Assembly (NCBI GenBank): GCA_036924085.1
Contig: JAVGWX010000011.1
Span: forward strand, 28,882,817-28,946,816
Direction of reading: 5' to 3'
Length of the DNA stretch: 64,000 nt
DNA from: Ariolimax columbianus
Lineage: Eukaryota; Mollusca; Gastropoda; Stylommatophora; Arionidae
Part shown: positions 36,784 to 48,700 of the stretch, piece by piece
How the letters are laid out: the number at the start of each line of letters is the position of its first letter
How positions within the stretch are numbered: position 1 is the first letter of the stretch
Notes under the pieces: model-generated
Told to the model about the DNA's origin: nothing
Database searches by the model: none
Seen by the model: the letters and a program-made list of their open reading frames with translations, nothing else
Position numbers and translations under genes: made by a program

Positions 36784-39700
36784 TTTGCAACCATACTTCC
36801 CCCGGAACCCAAACACTTTGGTTTCCCGGAAGCTGCCCGCAGAGTCATCGAAGCAACTCCTGCGGATCGCTAGTCGGCATCGTTTATGGTCAGAACTACG
36901 ACGGTATCTGATCGTCTTCGCGCCTCTGACTTTCGTTCTTGATTAATGAAAACATTCTTGACAAATGCTTTCGCAGTAGCTCGTCTTGCGGCGATCCAAG
37001 AATTTCACCTCTAACGCCGCAATACGAATGCCCCCGTTTGTCCCTGTTAATCATTACCTCCAGTTCCGAAAACCAACAAAATAGAACCGAGGTCCTATTC
37101 CATTATTCCATGCACCATTATTCAGGCAGCCGAGGCCTGCTTTGAACACTCTAATTTTTTCAAAGTAAACGCGCCGGCCACCCAGGACGCTCAGCGAAGA
37201 GCACCCGTGGGAGAGAGCCGGCAGACGGTAGGGCAGGAGACAACGGGCAGTGAACCGGCGCGAGCCGGACCGCCCGCCTGCGCCTGAGATCCAACTACGA
37301 GCTTTTTAACTGCAACAACTTTAATATACGCTATTGGAGCTGGAATTACCGCGGCTGCTGGCACCAGACTTGCCCTCCAATAGATCCTCGTTAAAGGGTT
37401 TAAAGTGTACTCATTCCAATTACGGGGCCTCGAAAGAGTCCCGTATTGTTATTTTTCGTCACTACCTCCCCGTGCCGGGAGTGGGTAAGTTGCGCGCCTG
37501 CTGCCTTCCTTGGATGTGGTAGCCGTTTCTCATGCTCCCTCTCCGGAATCGAACCCTGATTCCCCGTTACCCGTTACAAACATGGTAGGCATGTCACGTA
37601 CCATCGACATTTGATAGGGCAGACATTTGAAAGATGCGTCGCCGGCACATGAGGCCATGCGATCAGCACAAAGTTATCCAGAGTCACCAGTGGGGACGCC
37701 GCAACCCCGCGAGGGGAAACGACGATTGGTTTTGAACTAATAAAAGCGCTCTTTCCGCGAGGGTCGGAGCTTGGTAAGCATGTATTAGCTCTAGAATTGC
37801 CACAGTTATCCAAGTAGGATCGTGTCATCTAAGGAACCTCGACTGATTTAATGAGCCATTCGCGGTTTCACCGTGAGACAGTGTGAACTTAGACATGCAT
37901 GGCTTAATCTTTGAGACAAGCATATGACTACTGGCAGGATCAACCAGATATCTGTCGGAGACGTACTGTGTACAGCCACACACCGGTCGGCGGAGGAAGG
38001 GTGTGTTTTTGTAAAAAGCCTCACTGGGACGGCCGCAGGGACCGACTGACGGGACGGACGGAGGGTTGTTCCACCCGTCCCTCACTCCGTCGACCTAGGA
38101 CCGCCTGACAGGGGCCTCCCACACGCACCAGACGACCGACCGACCGGGCTCGCTCGAGGAGGGATGGCAGCGCTCTGTGCAGAACGGATCCCAACGACCT
38201 CGGCGATGAATTTCACTGGGACTGGAGACAATTTGGCCTGCCCTTCTCCGTAGGAGAACGCAGGGCCTCGAGGCAACGATTCCTGCTTTCCATTTGCCGG
38301 TCACAAGCTCTTTGCGAGAGTCGGACCACCAGCGAGACGTACTGTCGAGCTCTGCTATAAGCCTTAGATAAATCACCACGGACGGACCACGTTTCCTGAT
38401 ACGGACCAGACTAGCGCACCTCGGTGGAGGAGCCACTACCACAAACCGCACCCAATTCGCACTACGGGGAAAGGCAGGCGAGCGTTTTCCGCAAGCCCGC
38501 GCTATCGCTCCGCCTGGCGGGACTGAGATCGCTTTACGAACACTGGTTGAAATTGAGTCGCCGCGGCGAGACAACTACCCCAGATGAAGAGTTATCTTTA
38601 TCCCTTTATGGCAATTGTTGCCATGGGACTGACCTTTACCGTTACGATCTAAGTATCTTAGTATGAAGCGTTATATGACATTACTGCGGAGGTGGAAATT
38701 GGAGAGAAAAATTTGTTTCGTTATTACCACATCTGGTGTTTCGTCAATATCTCTTTCAATTCCTATACACATACCTTTTGTATTATGTCTCGCAGTCAAA
38801 GTCTGAATTGGGTGTATGTTGAATATCCATGAATAATCCAGATGCGTGATCATTGGACTGATCACATAATAAATCATTTCTATGGTATTGAAGTCCAACT
38901 TTTGTTTGTAATAGATGGGTCGACTTTCAAAGATGATAACACGGGCTAAAGTCAGCCTGCCAGAAATAATCATACAGTTAAACGTCAATTGTTGTTGCGC
39001 AGACTCATACTTTGTGTAGAGCCATAAAAAAATTGAATTCAGCAAAACTAAATCACGCAACACAAACACGTTTCAGGGGTCCACTTTGGTCGTGATGGGC
39101 AGCCAATTTTACATTTCCGCTGGCCAATTTTGGTGCCTTCGAACTATAAAGGGTTGAGAATTGACTTTGCTGCATATCCATAGCTGCTCTTAGTAAATAG
39201 TGAAGGGTGTGTATACTGATGGTCCCTGCAGCTCATTGGTTGAAAACACTCCTGCTTTGTCCTCTCATGGCCCTATTCCACCCGACCCTTGTTTGATTTC
39301 ACAATTCTGCAGTCTGTTAATTGCTGATTTATCTATTGAAATGATATCCTTCCAATAGGTTGTCATTGCAGGACCTCAATCTGTCACTCTTATCCATTTC
39401 TTTTGTGCCCATAATGAACATTTGCATAGCCAAAATTTCAGCTCTTTCATTGCCTAAAAGTCATTGCTCTTTCGTTATTTTGTTCATGGCTTTTCATTGG
39501 TTAAAAGTAAGTTCCAGAAACAATATTTCTTCTTCATTTGTTCTCAATCTCCCATTACCAAGCCATGAAAAGGGCTTTGCAAGTAACAGGATGTTGTATG
39601 GAGAACGGAATGCGATATTTGCACATTTCGGTATGACACATCTGACTTTGGCAGGCATTTTTGAGTATCGGTTAGCCTACCCTCTTCAATCCCTTCTCCT

Positions 39701-42700
39701 TAGTCAGTCTGCTCTGTTGCATCCTGTTATCCAGGATCACTGCATGAAGGTGTAGAAGTCTTGGCAGCTCTGGTTCACTAGCCCTCACACTCGCAGTCAG
39801 CTATGGGTCGTTAAATACTACTCATGCACTTCTAAGCATTTTGATCCCAAACAATATTGTTAAAAATGACACGGGTAAGAGAAGGAGATGGCCGACAGAT
39901 CGGAAAATCAGGAGCCTCGAAACAACAATTGGATAGACGCTGCAGTAACCACACAGTAAAACGAATTATTAAGAATAATACTCGGGAAATCTGGATGAAC
40001 AGGTGGGCAGCGAGAACATTAAGCCGCAGTGTATTTAGCGAAATGTCACAGCCAAAAAGTAACGGTGACGCAAATAAACTACATAGAAAAGATCAAAGTC
40101 TCATCTTTCAGTTCCGAACAGAACATACCAGAGTCAATAGCCGCTTGAACTGCATAAATCCCCAGCACCTGCCCTTGTGCAGACATTACTCTCATCCGGG
40201 TGAAACAGTTCGACATCTACTCATTGAGTTGCAAGGCCCTTGCGGATATGAGGAAAAGATTCTCACAGGTACTTCTGACAATTGCCAACACAATGTACGG
40301 AGCAGTGAAACAACTGAAGAAGACCGGTATCTATATAAGAATGGCATTGGGCTGCCAAGAGCAGGCTTGCTGAACAGCTATGGGATAACAACAAGAAGAG
40401 AAGGAGATCAAAGTTTCTGCAACAGATTTTTCTGAGGTAGATCTATTTAGTTTGTTTATTTCATCATCATCATCATGTAGTATGTCCTTTGTAGAACGTC
40501 GCTCCCATCACAGTCTGTCTGAAAGAAACTCTTTCCCTTGCCAAAACACCAGCCTCCGCCACACACATTTCGCATAATACATTCCGCATATATGTTGTAC
40601 AGATAAGGTGAGAGGATACATCCCTGTCGGACTCCCTTTTGTACTGCAAACCGATCCGATGATTGCCAAGATACTCAGACAGCGTCTTGTTGATCTTGGT
40701 ATAATGTTTCAAGGAGATGGACTATGTGCAAAGGAAACCCCATTTCCTTCATGATTCTCCACAGATTTTGATATCTTACCGTGTTTATTTAGATACAACA
40801 ATTATGTTTATAGCTGAAGTTACAGACATAGCCATTACAGTTAACATCGATAGTAGTAATATAACGTTTTTCAGCGAATTGCATTTTTTTTACTGAGCGA
40901 GTCTATATGTTTTTGCTACTTTTCACCGCTATCACCTTCATCTTCTTGTATCTCAGAAACTAACATACAGAGAATAACAACAACACCACCAAGCTCTTTA
41001 TTAATATATGTCTGTAGACACATACACACAAAATATATTTATATAAAACAGACTAGAGGTATCTCAAAATCAACAACCACGTCGGGGCTGAAAAATAAAG
41101 GAAATAGACATAATTCTTGAATCTGGTATGGTAAAGGTTAATCTCATGTTCAAATCCATTGCATATATTTTCTATCTTGCTCCATTTTATTTCACGTTTT
41201 GCACTGTTTCTATCTGTGTTTTCTGCCTTGTTCTATTTTGTTTCACATTTTCTGTCTTGTTTATTATATTCTTGTGTCTTATTTAATTGTGGTCTATGTT
41301 TGTAACTGCATTTGATATTCTAACATTTCTTGGTTGTGTTAAGTGATTTACATTATAATTTGTGCATTATGGATCAGCGTATTTGTCCTTTTTATTTCCT
41401 CAGATACAGAGGCAGGCGAGGCTCAGATTTCTGAACCTATAGTATTCATTTCCTCATCTCCCTCTAAGCAGATGCCTCCGTCAACATTCCCATTACCTCA
41501 ACCTGAAACTCAGACGAAGCGTTCCAAGCGCAAAGGAAGGCAACTTAGCTGTTCTTCACAAGACAGTCAGGATGATTTTTCTAAGGTTCTCAAATACTCA
41601 GAATGTTATAATTCTTTTATAGACTTGTTGATTTGTAATATTTCTGTATGCCTGCGTGACCTGGACATTACAGCAGATATCCAGGGCAGAATACATGCAA
41701 TGGAAATGAGGTGCTCTAGAAAACTCCTAAATGTTACTTATAAAGATCGTGTCACACACGTAGAAATACGACAGAGTTGAAAATGCTATTGGTCCTTTTG
41801 AAGATCTGTTCACAACAATCAAAAGCTGAAAGACAGCCTGGTATGGGCACGTCACCAGGTCCAACGGAATTACCAACTCGATACTCTTTGGTTCCGTACC
41901 AGTACAGAGAGGGCGAGGACGTCCAAGGAAGAGATGGGTGGACAATATCACTGAGTGGTCAAGTCTTCGTCCCGGTGAGATACGATAGAGAAAGATGGCG
42001 TGGGATTTTGGGAGTGTGTTCAAGTGTGCCCCAACGACCTGATGGGTTATGGGATGAACTGAACTGATTTGTAAAGTTGTTAGATTGCATGTCTCTTTCT
42101 TACAGCAAGGGCACTGTTCATAATTTGATTGCAATATGTTTTCAGTTTGCACCGCTGTGAAAAAATGGTACCTGACTACAAGCCCTTTGAGATGAGAACT
42201 GATGTGCAGGAAGGATGCCTCTTATCATCATTTCTATTTCTGCTGGCAGTTGACTGGATTATGAAGACAACATGAGCCAACAGAAAAAGAGTTTGACAAA
42301 ACAACTTGATGATCTGGACTTTGCTGATGGCTTGGCTCATCTGTTCCATAACTGCAATCAAATGCAATGTAAAATAAGTATACTTTTATGAGAGGTGACA
42401 GAAATCGGGAATGAGAATACACAGAGAAAAAAACACAAAGGTTACTAGAATAAATACAACTAACGACAACAGATTGTGTTGGGAGACACACTCCTACGAG
42501 ATGTGGAATCATTTATAAATCTTTGTAGCAATATAGACAACGCCAGTGTGCTAAATGATGGTCAACTTTCTGCAGCATTTCCAGTCATCAATGGAATCAA
42601 GCTGGCCCCAACGCTCTTTAACATGGTATTTGAAGTCACGCTTTCTGACGCTACCCGTGGCTATGACACTGGCATGCATCTCAGATACAGGACAGATGGG

Positions 42701-45700
42701 CAGCTGTTCACTCTGCGGTGCCAAAGTTCCTTCACAAAGGACGAAAGAAGCAAGCATCTTAAATCTCCTCTTTGCTAGTGACTGCGCAATTAACACATGC
42801 TCAGAACAGGACATTCAGACAACCATTAACGAGTTTTCCACTGCGTGCACTAACTTTGGTCTTACGATCAACACCAAGAAAACAGAGATAATGTTTCTAC
42901 CTGTGCCTATAAAGCCCTACCACAAGCCAAACATCACTGTACATAGTTGTAAAGGCTAACCTTGACCAACCCTGAGTCGATGGCTCTCGCCTGAACAAAA
43001 TTTCCGTTTTCCAGCCATTGTCGAGACTCGGCACTACACCAGTTTATCATATATGAACAAATGGGCTGCCATAGAAATTGACTAAAATCGGTTGTGTGTT
43101 TATGTGTGTTGTGATGAATATGTCACTTCCTTCTATACGAGTTTGACCAGCAAAAAGTCTTTTGTATTAGATTAAAATGAATTTGAAACACTTTATTTTC
43201 TTCTTTACGCAGATTGAAGCCAACACATTATTGAAAATGATGAAGTTAGTTATTGGAAAAGATTTTTGTGAGATTGATCTGTTTAGTTTCGTTCATATAG
43301 ATGTAATAAAAACGTTTTTAGTGTTAACTAACAGATATACTGATCGTATAAAAGAACAGTAACAATGTTTTGTTGTGATTTCGATGGATTATATTGAGAA
43401 GCAACGTTCTGTAATCAGTGTGCCTAAATGTTAGTGTTTTGTTTTATAAATTTTCATCTTCTTGTATCTCAGAAACTAACACACACACACAACAAAAACA
43501 ATAACACCCACAAGTTCTTTATTATATTAATTTATTGTCTTTACACACAACAAAATCATATCTATAGACCACAAAGTAACAAGGTTACATGCTTTCAAAG
43601 TCAGCAACCATTGTAAAATATGGCATGCTGGAAATGATTACGGCTGCAGCGGAAATTACATCAATTTTGTATGCAGTTTGGTAAAGGTTAACACAGATTA
43701 AAACTGGCCACATCACCAATCAGTGTGTGTGTGTGGACAATCAGCACAGACAGCCAAACAGATTCCTCAACATTGCGATATGAGCATTGGCCCATTGAAA
43801 CAAACCTTCACACAAAGCCATTGTGGGAGGATATCAGTAGCAACGTTGCAAATGCTTGAAAAAAATTAACAGCAAAGTCAAAGAGTTTGACATGAAAATA
43901 CCCCATTGAAGATGATGACTTTGGTAATAGCCAAGCAACATAGGCAAATAAATCAATGGAGAAGTATTTAACAAGTATAGAAGTTTACATTTTTAGGGCA
44001 TACTATAACAAATGATGTCCGCAATGAGACAGAAATTAAGACAAGGATTGTATTGGCATAAAAGGCTTCAGAGAAAAAAACTGAAAAAAAGATTATCAGG
44101 ATAGAACTAAGGAAAAGAATAATCACTACTCATATATGGCCAACAATTGCACTGTATGGGGCTGAAACATGGACTCCAGCAAAGAAGGATGACAAACGTT
44201 TGGAAGTGTTTTAATCGTGGTGCTACTGTAGAATGGAAAGAGGGAGTTGGGCAGAAAGAAGAACTAATGAAAATGTCCTCTCTGAAGTATATGCACAAAG
44301 ACAAATATTGAAAATGATACATAGACGACGATTGAGTTGACTAGGACACAGTAGAGACGTGAAAGTTTTAGACAGAAGACGCTAATGGGCAAGATTCAGG
44401 GGGTGACCAAGACTCCTTTACATCTCAGGCATGCAGTACGAACCTATTCTGAAATGAAGAGAGCTGTGGATGTAAGGGTCAAATGAAGTGACTTACTCAA
44501 GACAGCCTTACAACCAGTCTCAGGACTGATCAACTAAATGACGATGGCGAAAGCTGTTCAGAAACCTTTAACCTTTACCACTCTACATAGAAAATTGACG
44601 TAATTTTCCCTGCCGCTCCATTATTTTTCAGCACAACATGTTTTTAACAGTGGTTGTAGTGACTTGCAGACTTTGAGAGACTGTAACCTTTTTTATTTGA
44701 TGGTCTTTTGAATTGATTTGTTTGTGAGTAGAGAAATTAATGAATAAAGAATTTGCTGGTTGCATTGTTTTTTTGTGTGTACGCGCTAGTTTCTGAGATT
44801 CAAGAAGATAAAGGTGAAAATCTTTGAAAAACGGCTCAAACATAAACACAACCTCCTTCGGGAGTCCCTTGGTTGAAAAAAATAAAAATCGTTGACAATG
44901 GATTACCCGTGTTTACCGTAATTGCCATATCTGTCCCATTCAACTATAAACGTAATTATTGTTTCTATATAAACAATCTAAACAGATCTACCTCGATGAA
45001 ATCCGTTGCAGAAACTTGACTCCCCCCATTCTCAACAATGGGTGCCTCTTAAAATCCAAGCGAAAAACACAAGATATCAAATGCAATATTTCCAAATGCA
45101 TAAATCTAATGTCAAAATTGTCATTATTGGTATCTAATCATACATTACGGAAGGCAGAACTCTCTACAATTAAAGAGTAGTACTGTTCAGACTATTTATA
45201 CGTAGTCCTGCGTTTTTAATTTGGGGTCGCTGTAGTCAAGAGCTTAAGACACTCGCCTCTCACAGTGATGAACGGAAACGGTGGGCGATCGTATCCCGCA
45301 AGTTTCAAAGGACCCCTGGTCTCATGGGAGGTAAGACCAGAGTGCCTGCATCCCGAGTTATCTCCGGTCATCTCGGCCAATAGTCTTGCCACTGATCCAA
45401 TTTAACTCGGGCTAAGAGTGAGATGGATGACCACCACACATTCTTCCTCACCTAAATACAAATACAGCGCACATCACATTAAGACAAAACCGTCTGGTGT
45501 TATAATTATAATTTGTTTAGAACGGCAGTAGCTATTAAGTCGCACACAGGCGAACTGCGTAATTTATTTTACCCGCGTCCGCCGTAAAGGCTAAGAAATC
45601 TTCATCACAGTAACCTTTATCCAGAGAACTGGACTTTACGCGCAATTGTTAACTCAAAAAATATTGGTCAGCCTGTTTCTGTTCCCATATTAAACTTTGC

Positions 45701-48700
45701 TAGTTTTCAGGAAGCATTAATAATAAAATATTGCTAATGTCTTTCAGATAGACAGCACTACTATTGAAGAAGCTCAAGTCAGGATTTTGCTGGAGATGTT
45801 TCCATCAGCATGCACAATGGAGGCACGCCATTGTTTGCAGCTCTCTGCCGGAAATATGGACCGAGCAGCTCAACTGATCATGGACAGACAGGACACAGGG
45901 CAGGCAATCCAATCTCAAGCAAAAACTAAAGCCACGGTGAGAGAATACAAATGCAACTTGGTTAAAGGCTGTAATGCTATGTTATATGTTATTCCATGCA
46001 GAATTATTGTCACAGAAGAAAAATGGGTGTAGTTGGTAATTAAGATTGTTGTTACAGAAGAAAAATGGGATTTGGTAATTAAGATTGTTGTTACAGAAGA
46101 AAAATGGGAGTTGGTAATTAAGATCACTGCTAGAGAAGATAAATGGGAGGAATTGCTAATTAAGAACATTGTTACAGAAGAAAAATTGAAGTTGGTAATT
46201 AAGATCACTGCTAGAGAAGATAAATGGGGGTTGTTAGTAATTAAGATCATTGTTAGAGAATAAAAATTGGAGTAATTGGTAATTCAGGTCACTGTCAGAG
46301 ATAAACGATGCAAGTTGAAGTCACTGTAAAATATCTGTTCATCCTTTGTGTCATTTGACACTTAATCATTTTTTAAGTTTTTTATATTTCAGAAAAAGAG
46401 TCACAAAGTGAAGAAAACAGTGGATTACAAGTTGAATGATGACATCATCAAATCATGTGTTCTAGAGAAGTGAGTTTTTAACACTTTCACAAGGTCAGTA
46501 AAAAAGTACAGGTGATCTCATAGGAGATACCACCGCTATTGAGCATCTAGGGCTACAGATTTCATTGTACCCATTTTCAGCTTCTTCTTTAACCTTCTAG
46601 TTTCCTCATTTTTTTTAATACATCACAAACATTTGAACTTACCTATTTTTGGGTACACCAGTTGTCTTGTAAATCCATGAAATTGCTACAAAGCACTGAA
46701 AGTGTTCCTAACCAGATTGGCATAGCTGTTAGTTTCCACTACAAATGTATTTATAACATCTACATAAACATCTAAACAGACCTATCTCAGAAAAAAAACT
46801 GTTGCAACAACTCAACTTTATCACAATCAGTAATGAAATAACCTTCTAAATCCACGTGATACAGAGAATAAATTGTTTAAATATTTTTTTAATCTAGCGA
46901 TCTTGTTGTTTTCAAGACTGGAGGAAGTGGCTTCGTTTTTAACTCAGCTGCTTCGAATAGCAAAAACCGGTGTAAACAGCGAATACACTGATGAGTATAC
47001 GGAGACAATGTCCCAGGCGAATATTTTTGCTAATGGTTCAGTAAAAGTTCAAATGGATGTAACCCTTCCTCGCCGCCTTCCCTTTCCTAACAATAATTCA
47101 GATATCCATTTACAGTTGGGTAGACAGGAGTATGCAGAGACCAGGGGTTAGACCCGGTGCCTTTGCCGCGAAAAATGAGCACTCTTAGCCCCTCTGCTAA
47201 TCAGACATATACACCAGCAAGATTATTTGATTATTAAAAAATGAAATAATTTATCTAAAAAGGCAAATAACATGTCGGACCTGACACTTTATGGGATGGG
47301 AAGAGATCAGAAGAAATGAAAAGATCTTTGAGCACTGTCTGAAACTGGTGACATGCCAGCAAGAGCTGACATTCTCCAACCAAACCCCAGAGACATTAAC
47401 AATAATAAATGGGTACACAAACTGAAAACTTCCAATAGGAGATAGATGATTTAGCAACTATTAGTTTGTTTTTGTTTAGGAAATGGTTTGTGGCATATCC
47501 ACACAAATTTGAATAACTTGTAAAAACTATGGTTGTTTTTCTTACTCTGTGTGAGTTCCAAGTCATTGTACCCTGCTACACATGTCATAGAAGGAACTTT
47601 GGAAGAATCAAGCAATTGTGCCCTGAAATCAAACAATTGTACCCTGCTACACATGTCATAGAAGGAAGACTGAAAGAATCAAACAATTGTACCCTGCTAC
47701 ACATGTCATAGAAGGAAGACTGAAAGAATCAAACAATTGTACCCTGCTACACATGTCATAGAAGGAACTTTGGAAGAATCAAGCAATTGTGCCCTGAAAT
47801 CAAACAATTGTACCCTTCTACACATGTCATAGAAGGAAGACTGAAAGAATCAAACAATTGTACCCTGCTACACATGTCATAGAAGGAACTTTGGAAGAAT
47901 CAAGCAATTGTGCCCTGAAATCAAACAATTGTACCCTGCTACACATGTCATAGAAGGAAGACTGAAAGAATCAAACAATTGTACCCTGCTACACATGTCA
48001 TAGAAGGAACTTTGGAAGAATCAAGCAATTGTGCCCTGAAATCAAACAATTGTACCCTGCTACACATGTCATAGAAGGAACAAGTGCAAGGGATTCACTG
48101 TCTCAACATATGAAACAAAGTGATAACGGAACCATCACCATAAGAACACATAAATACTTTGGTTTCCTAGAAAATAAAGATCATACCTCTGTGTTGTCAT
48201 AAAATGCTTTTATTTGAGCCAAACAAAAATGATTTAAAATAGTTATTCTTGTTGTTAGGAAACAAAACATGACTTGAATGTTTTAAACTTGTTGTGTTAC
48301 CTGTCATTTCTTCCAGGTACTCCTTTATTGATACTGAAGAGGACAAGAAAACATTTCGCCCTCCTCCACCTAAAGGGGTTAGAAGTTTGTATTTGTATGC
48401 TCATTTATTTAATTTGAAAATGTCTGTTAGGTGTGTTTTACTGTTTGGATTTATTTATATTTTACCATTTGCAACCCTAATGCACATGAGACCTTCCACT
48501 AAAATATACACATATGTTAACACTTTACATTTCAAGTTAATTTTGCCAGTTTGTGTCTTTCAGTAAAGGACAAGGGCCACAAATTTGCATGTTAAATAAA
48601 TTTATTCAAAATAAAATGAATAAATATTAAACAAATTGAGCTAAAATTAAGATATGAACATCAGGTCAGGTCATCCCGTAACCAACGAGGTCGTTGGGGT

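Larger units (their letters stand above)
31209..38581 (-). mobile_element. Composite insertion: rRNA 5'ETS + 18S + LINE-B
   Basis: A 7,373-bp unit between two copies of AGAT (31,205-31,208 and 38,582-38,585), sitting inside a SINE1. On the minus strand it contains 631 nt of external transcribed spacer, 1,240 nt of 18S, 5' monomers, the LINE leader, an intact LINE ORF and a short (GAA)n-tailed 3' end. Because one SINE flanks both ends, the rRNA part and the LINE arrived together rather than by separate events. The natural explanation is reverse transcription of a read-through RNA from a LINE copy sitting in an rDNA unit. Confidence 0.85.
30978..38641 (+). mobile_element. SINE1 copy split by the rDNA-LINE composite
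   Basis: Left half 30,978-31,208: TAGCCTAGACGACAGTGAG (box A), GGGTTCGAGTTC (box B), the core AAATAGGTACCTGAAG and CAGCAAGATAGGGAACTGAC. Right half 38,582-38,641: GATGAAGAGTTATCTTTATC and GGACTGACCTTTACC. Together they align end to end with the uninterrupted SINE1 at 61,978-62,275. TTATGA (30,972-30,977) and TTACGA (38,642-38,647) flank the SINE as its target-site duplication in MITE-W. Confidence 0.88.
30848..39154 (+). mobile_element. MITE-W copy 1, split by a SINE1 and its cargo
   Basis: Starts after TTAA 30,848-30,851 with CTCTTTTCAGTCTGGGC and the word CTAATTTTGC, continues to TTTAGCTAAATTTATGA at 30,977, and resumes at 38,642 with TTACGATCTAAG, then GAAGCGTTATATGACATT. The order matches the uninterrupted relative at 58,160-58,745. 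The probable right end is GGGTTGA near 39,151, a mutated TTAA. Without the insertion it would be about 630 bp. Confidence 0.68.

Noticed and set aside
36711..38581. A functional rRNA gene
   Set aside because: Only the 5' 1,240 nt of 18S are present, followed by LINE sequence; no 5.8S or 28S follows. It is the leader of a retrotransposed copy.
37574..38666. Open frames across the 18S and ETS on both strands
   Set aside because: They overlap rRNA sequence and have no protein features.
39857..40435. 192-codon + frame as a host gene
   Set aside because: It matches the C-terminal end of an RNase-H LINE and starts in the middle of that protein.
45915..46263. Repeat-protein-like frames in CUEDC2 intron 6
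   Set aside because: Same reason: a 39-42-bp tandem array. The region lies between two well-defined CUEDC2 exons.
48294..48566. 90-codon + frame covering CUEDC2 exon 8
   Set aside because: Only 48,317-48,377 is coding by splice signals and family match; the rest is intron read-through.
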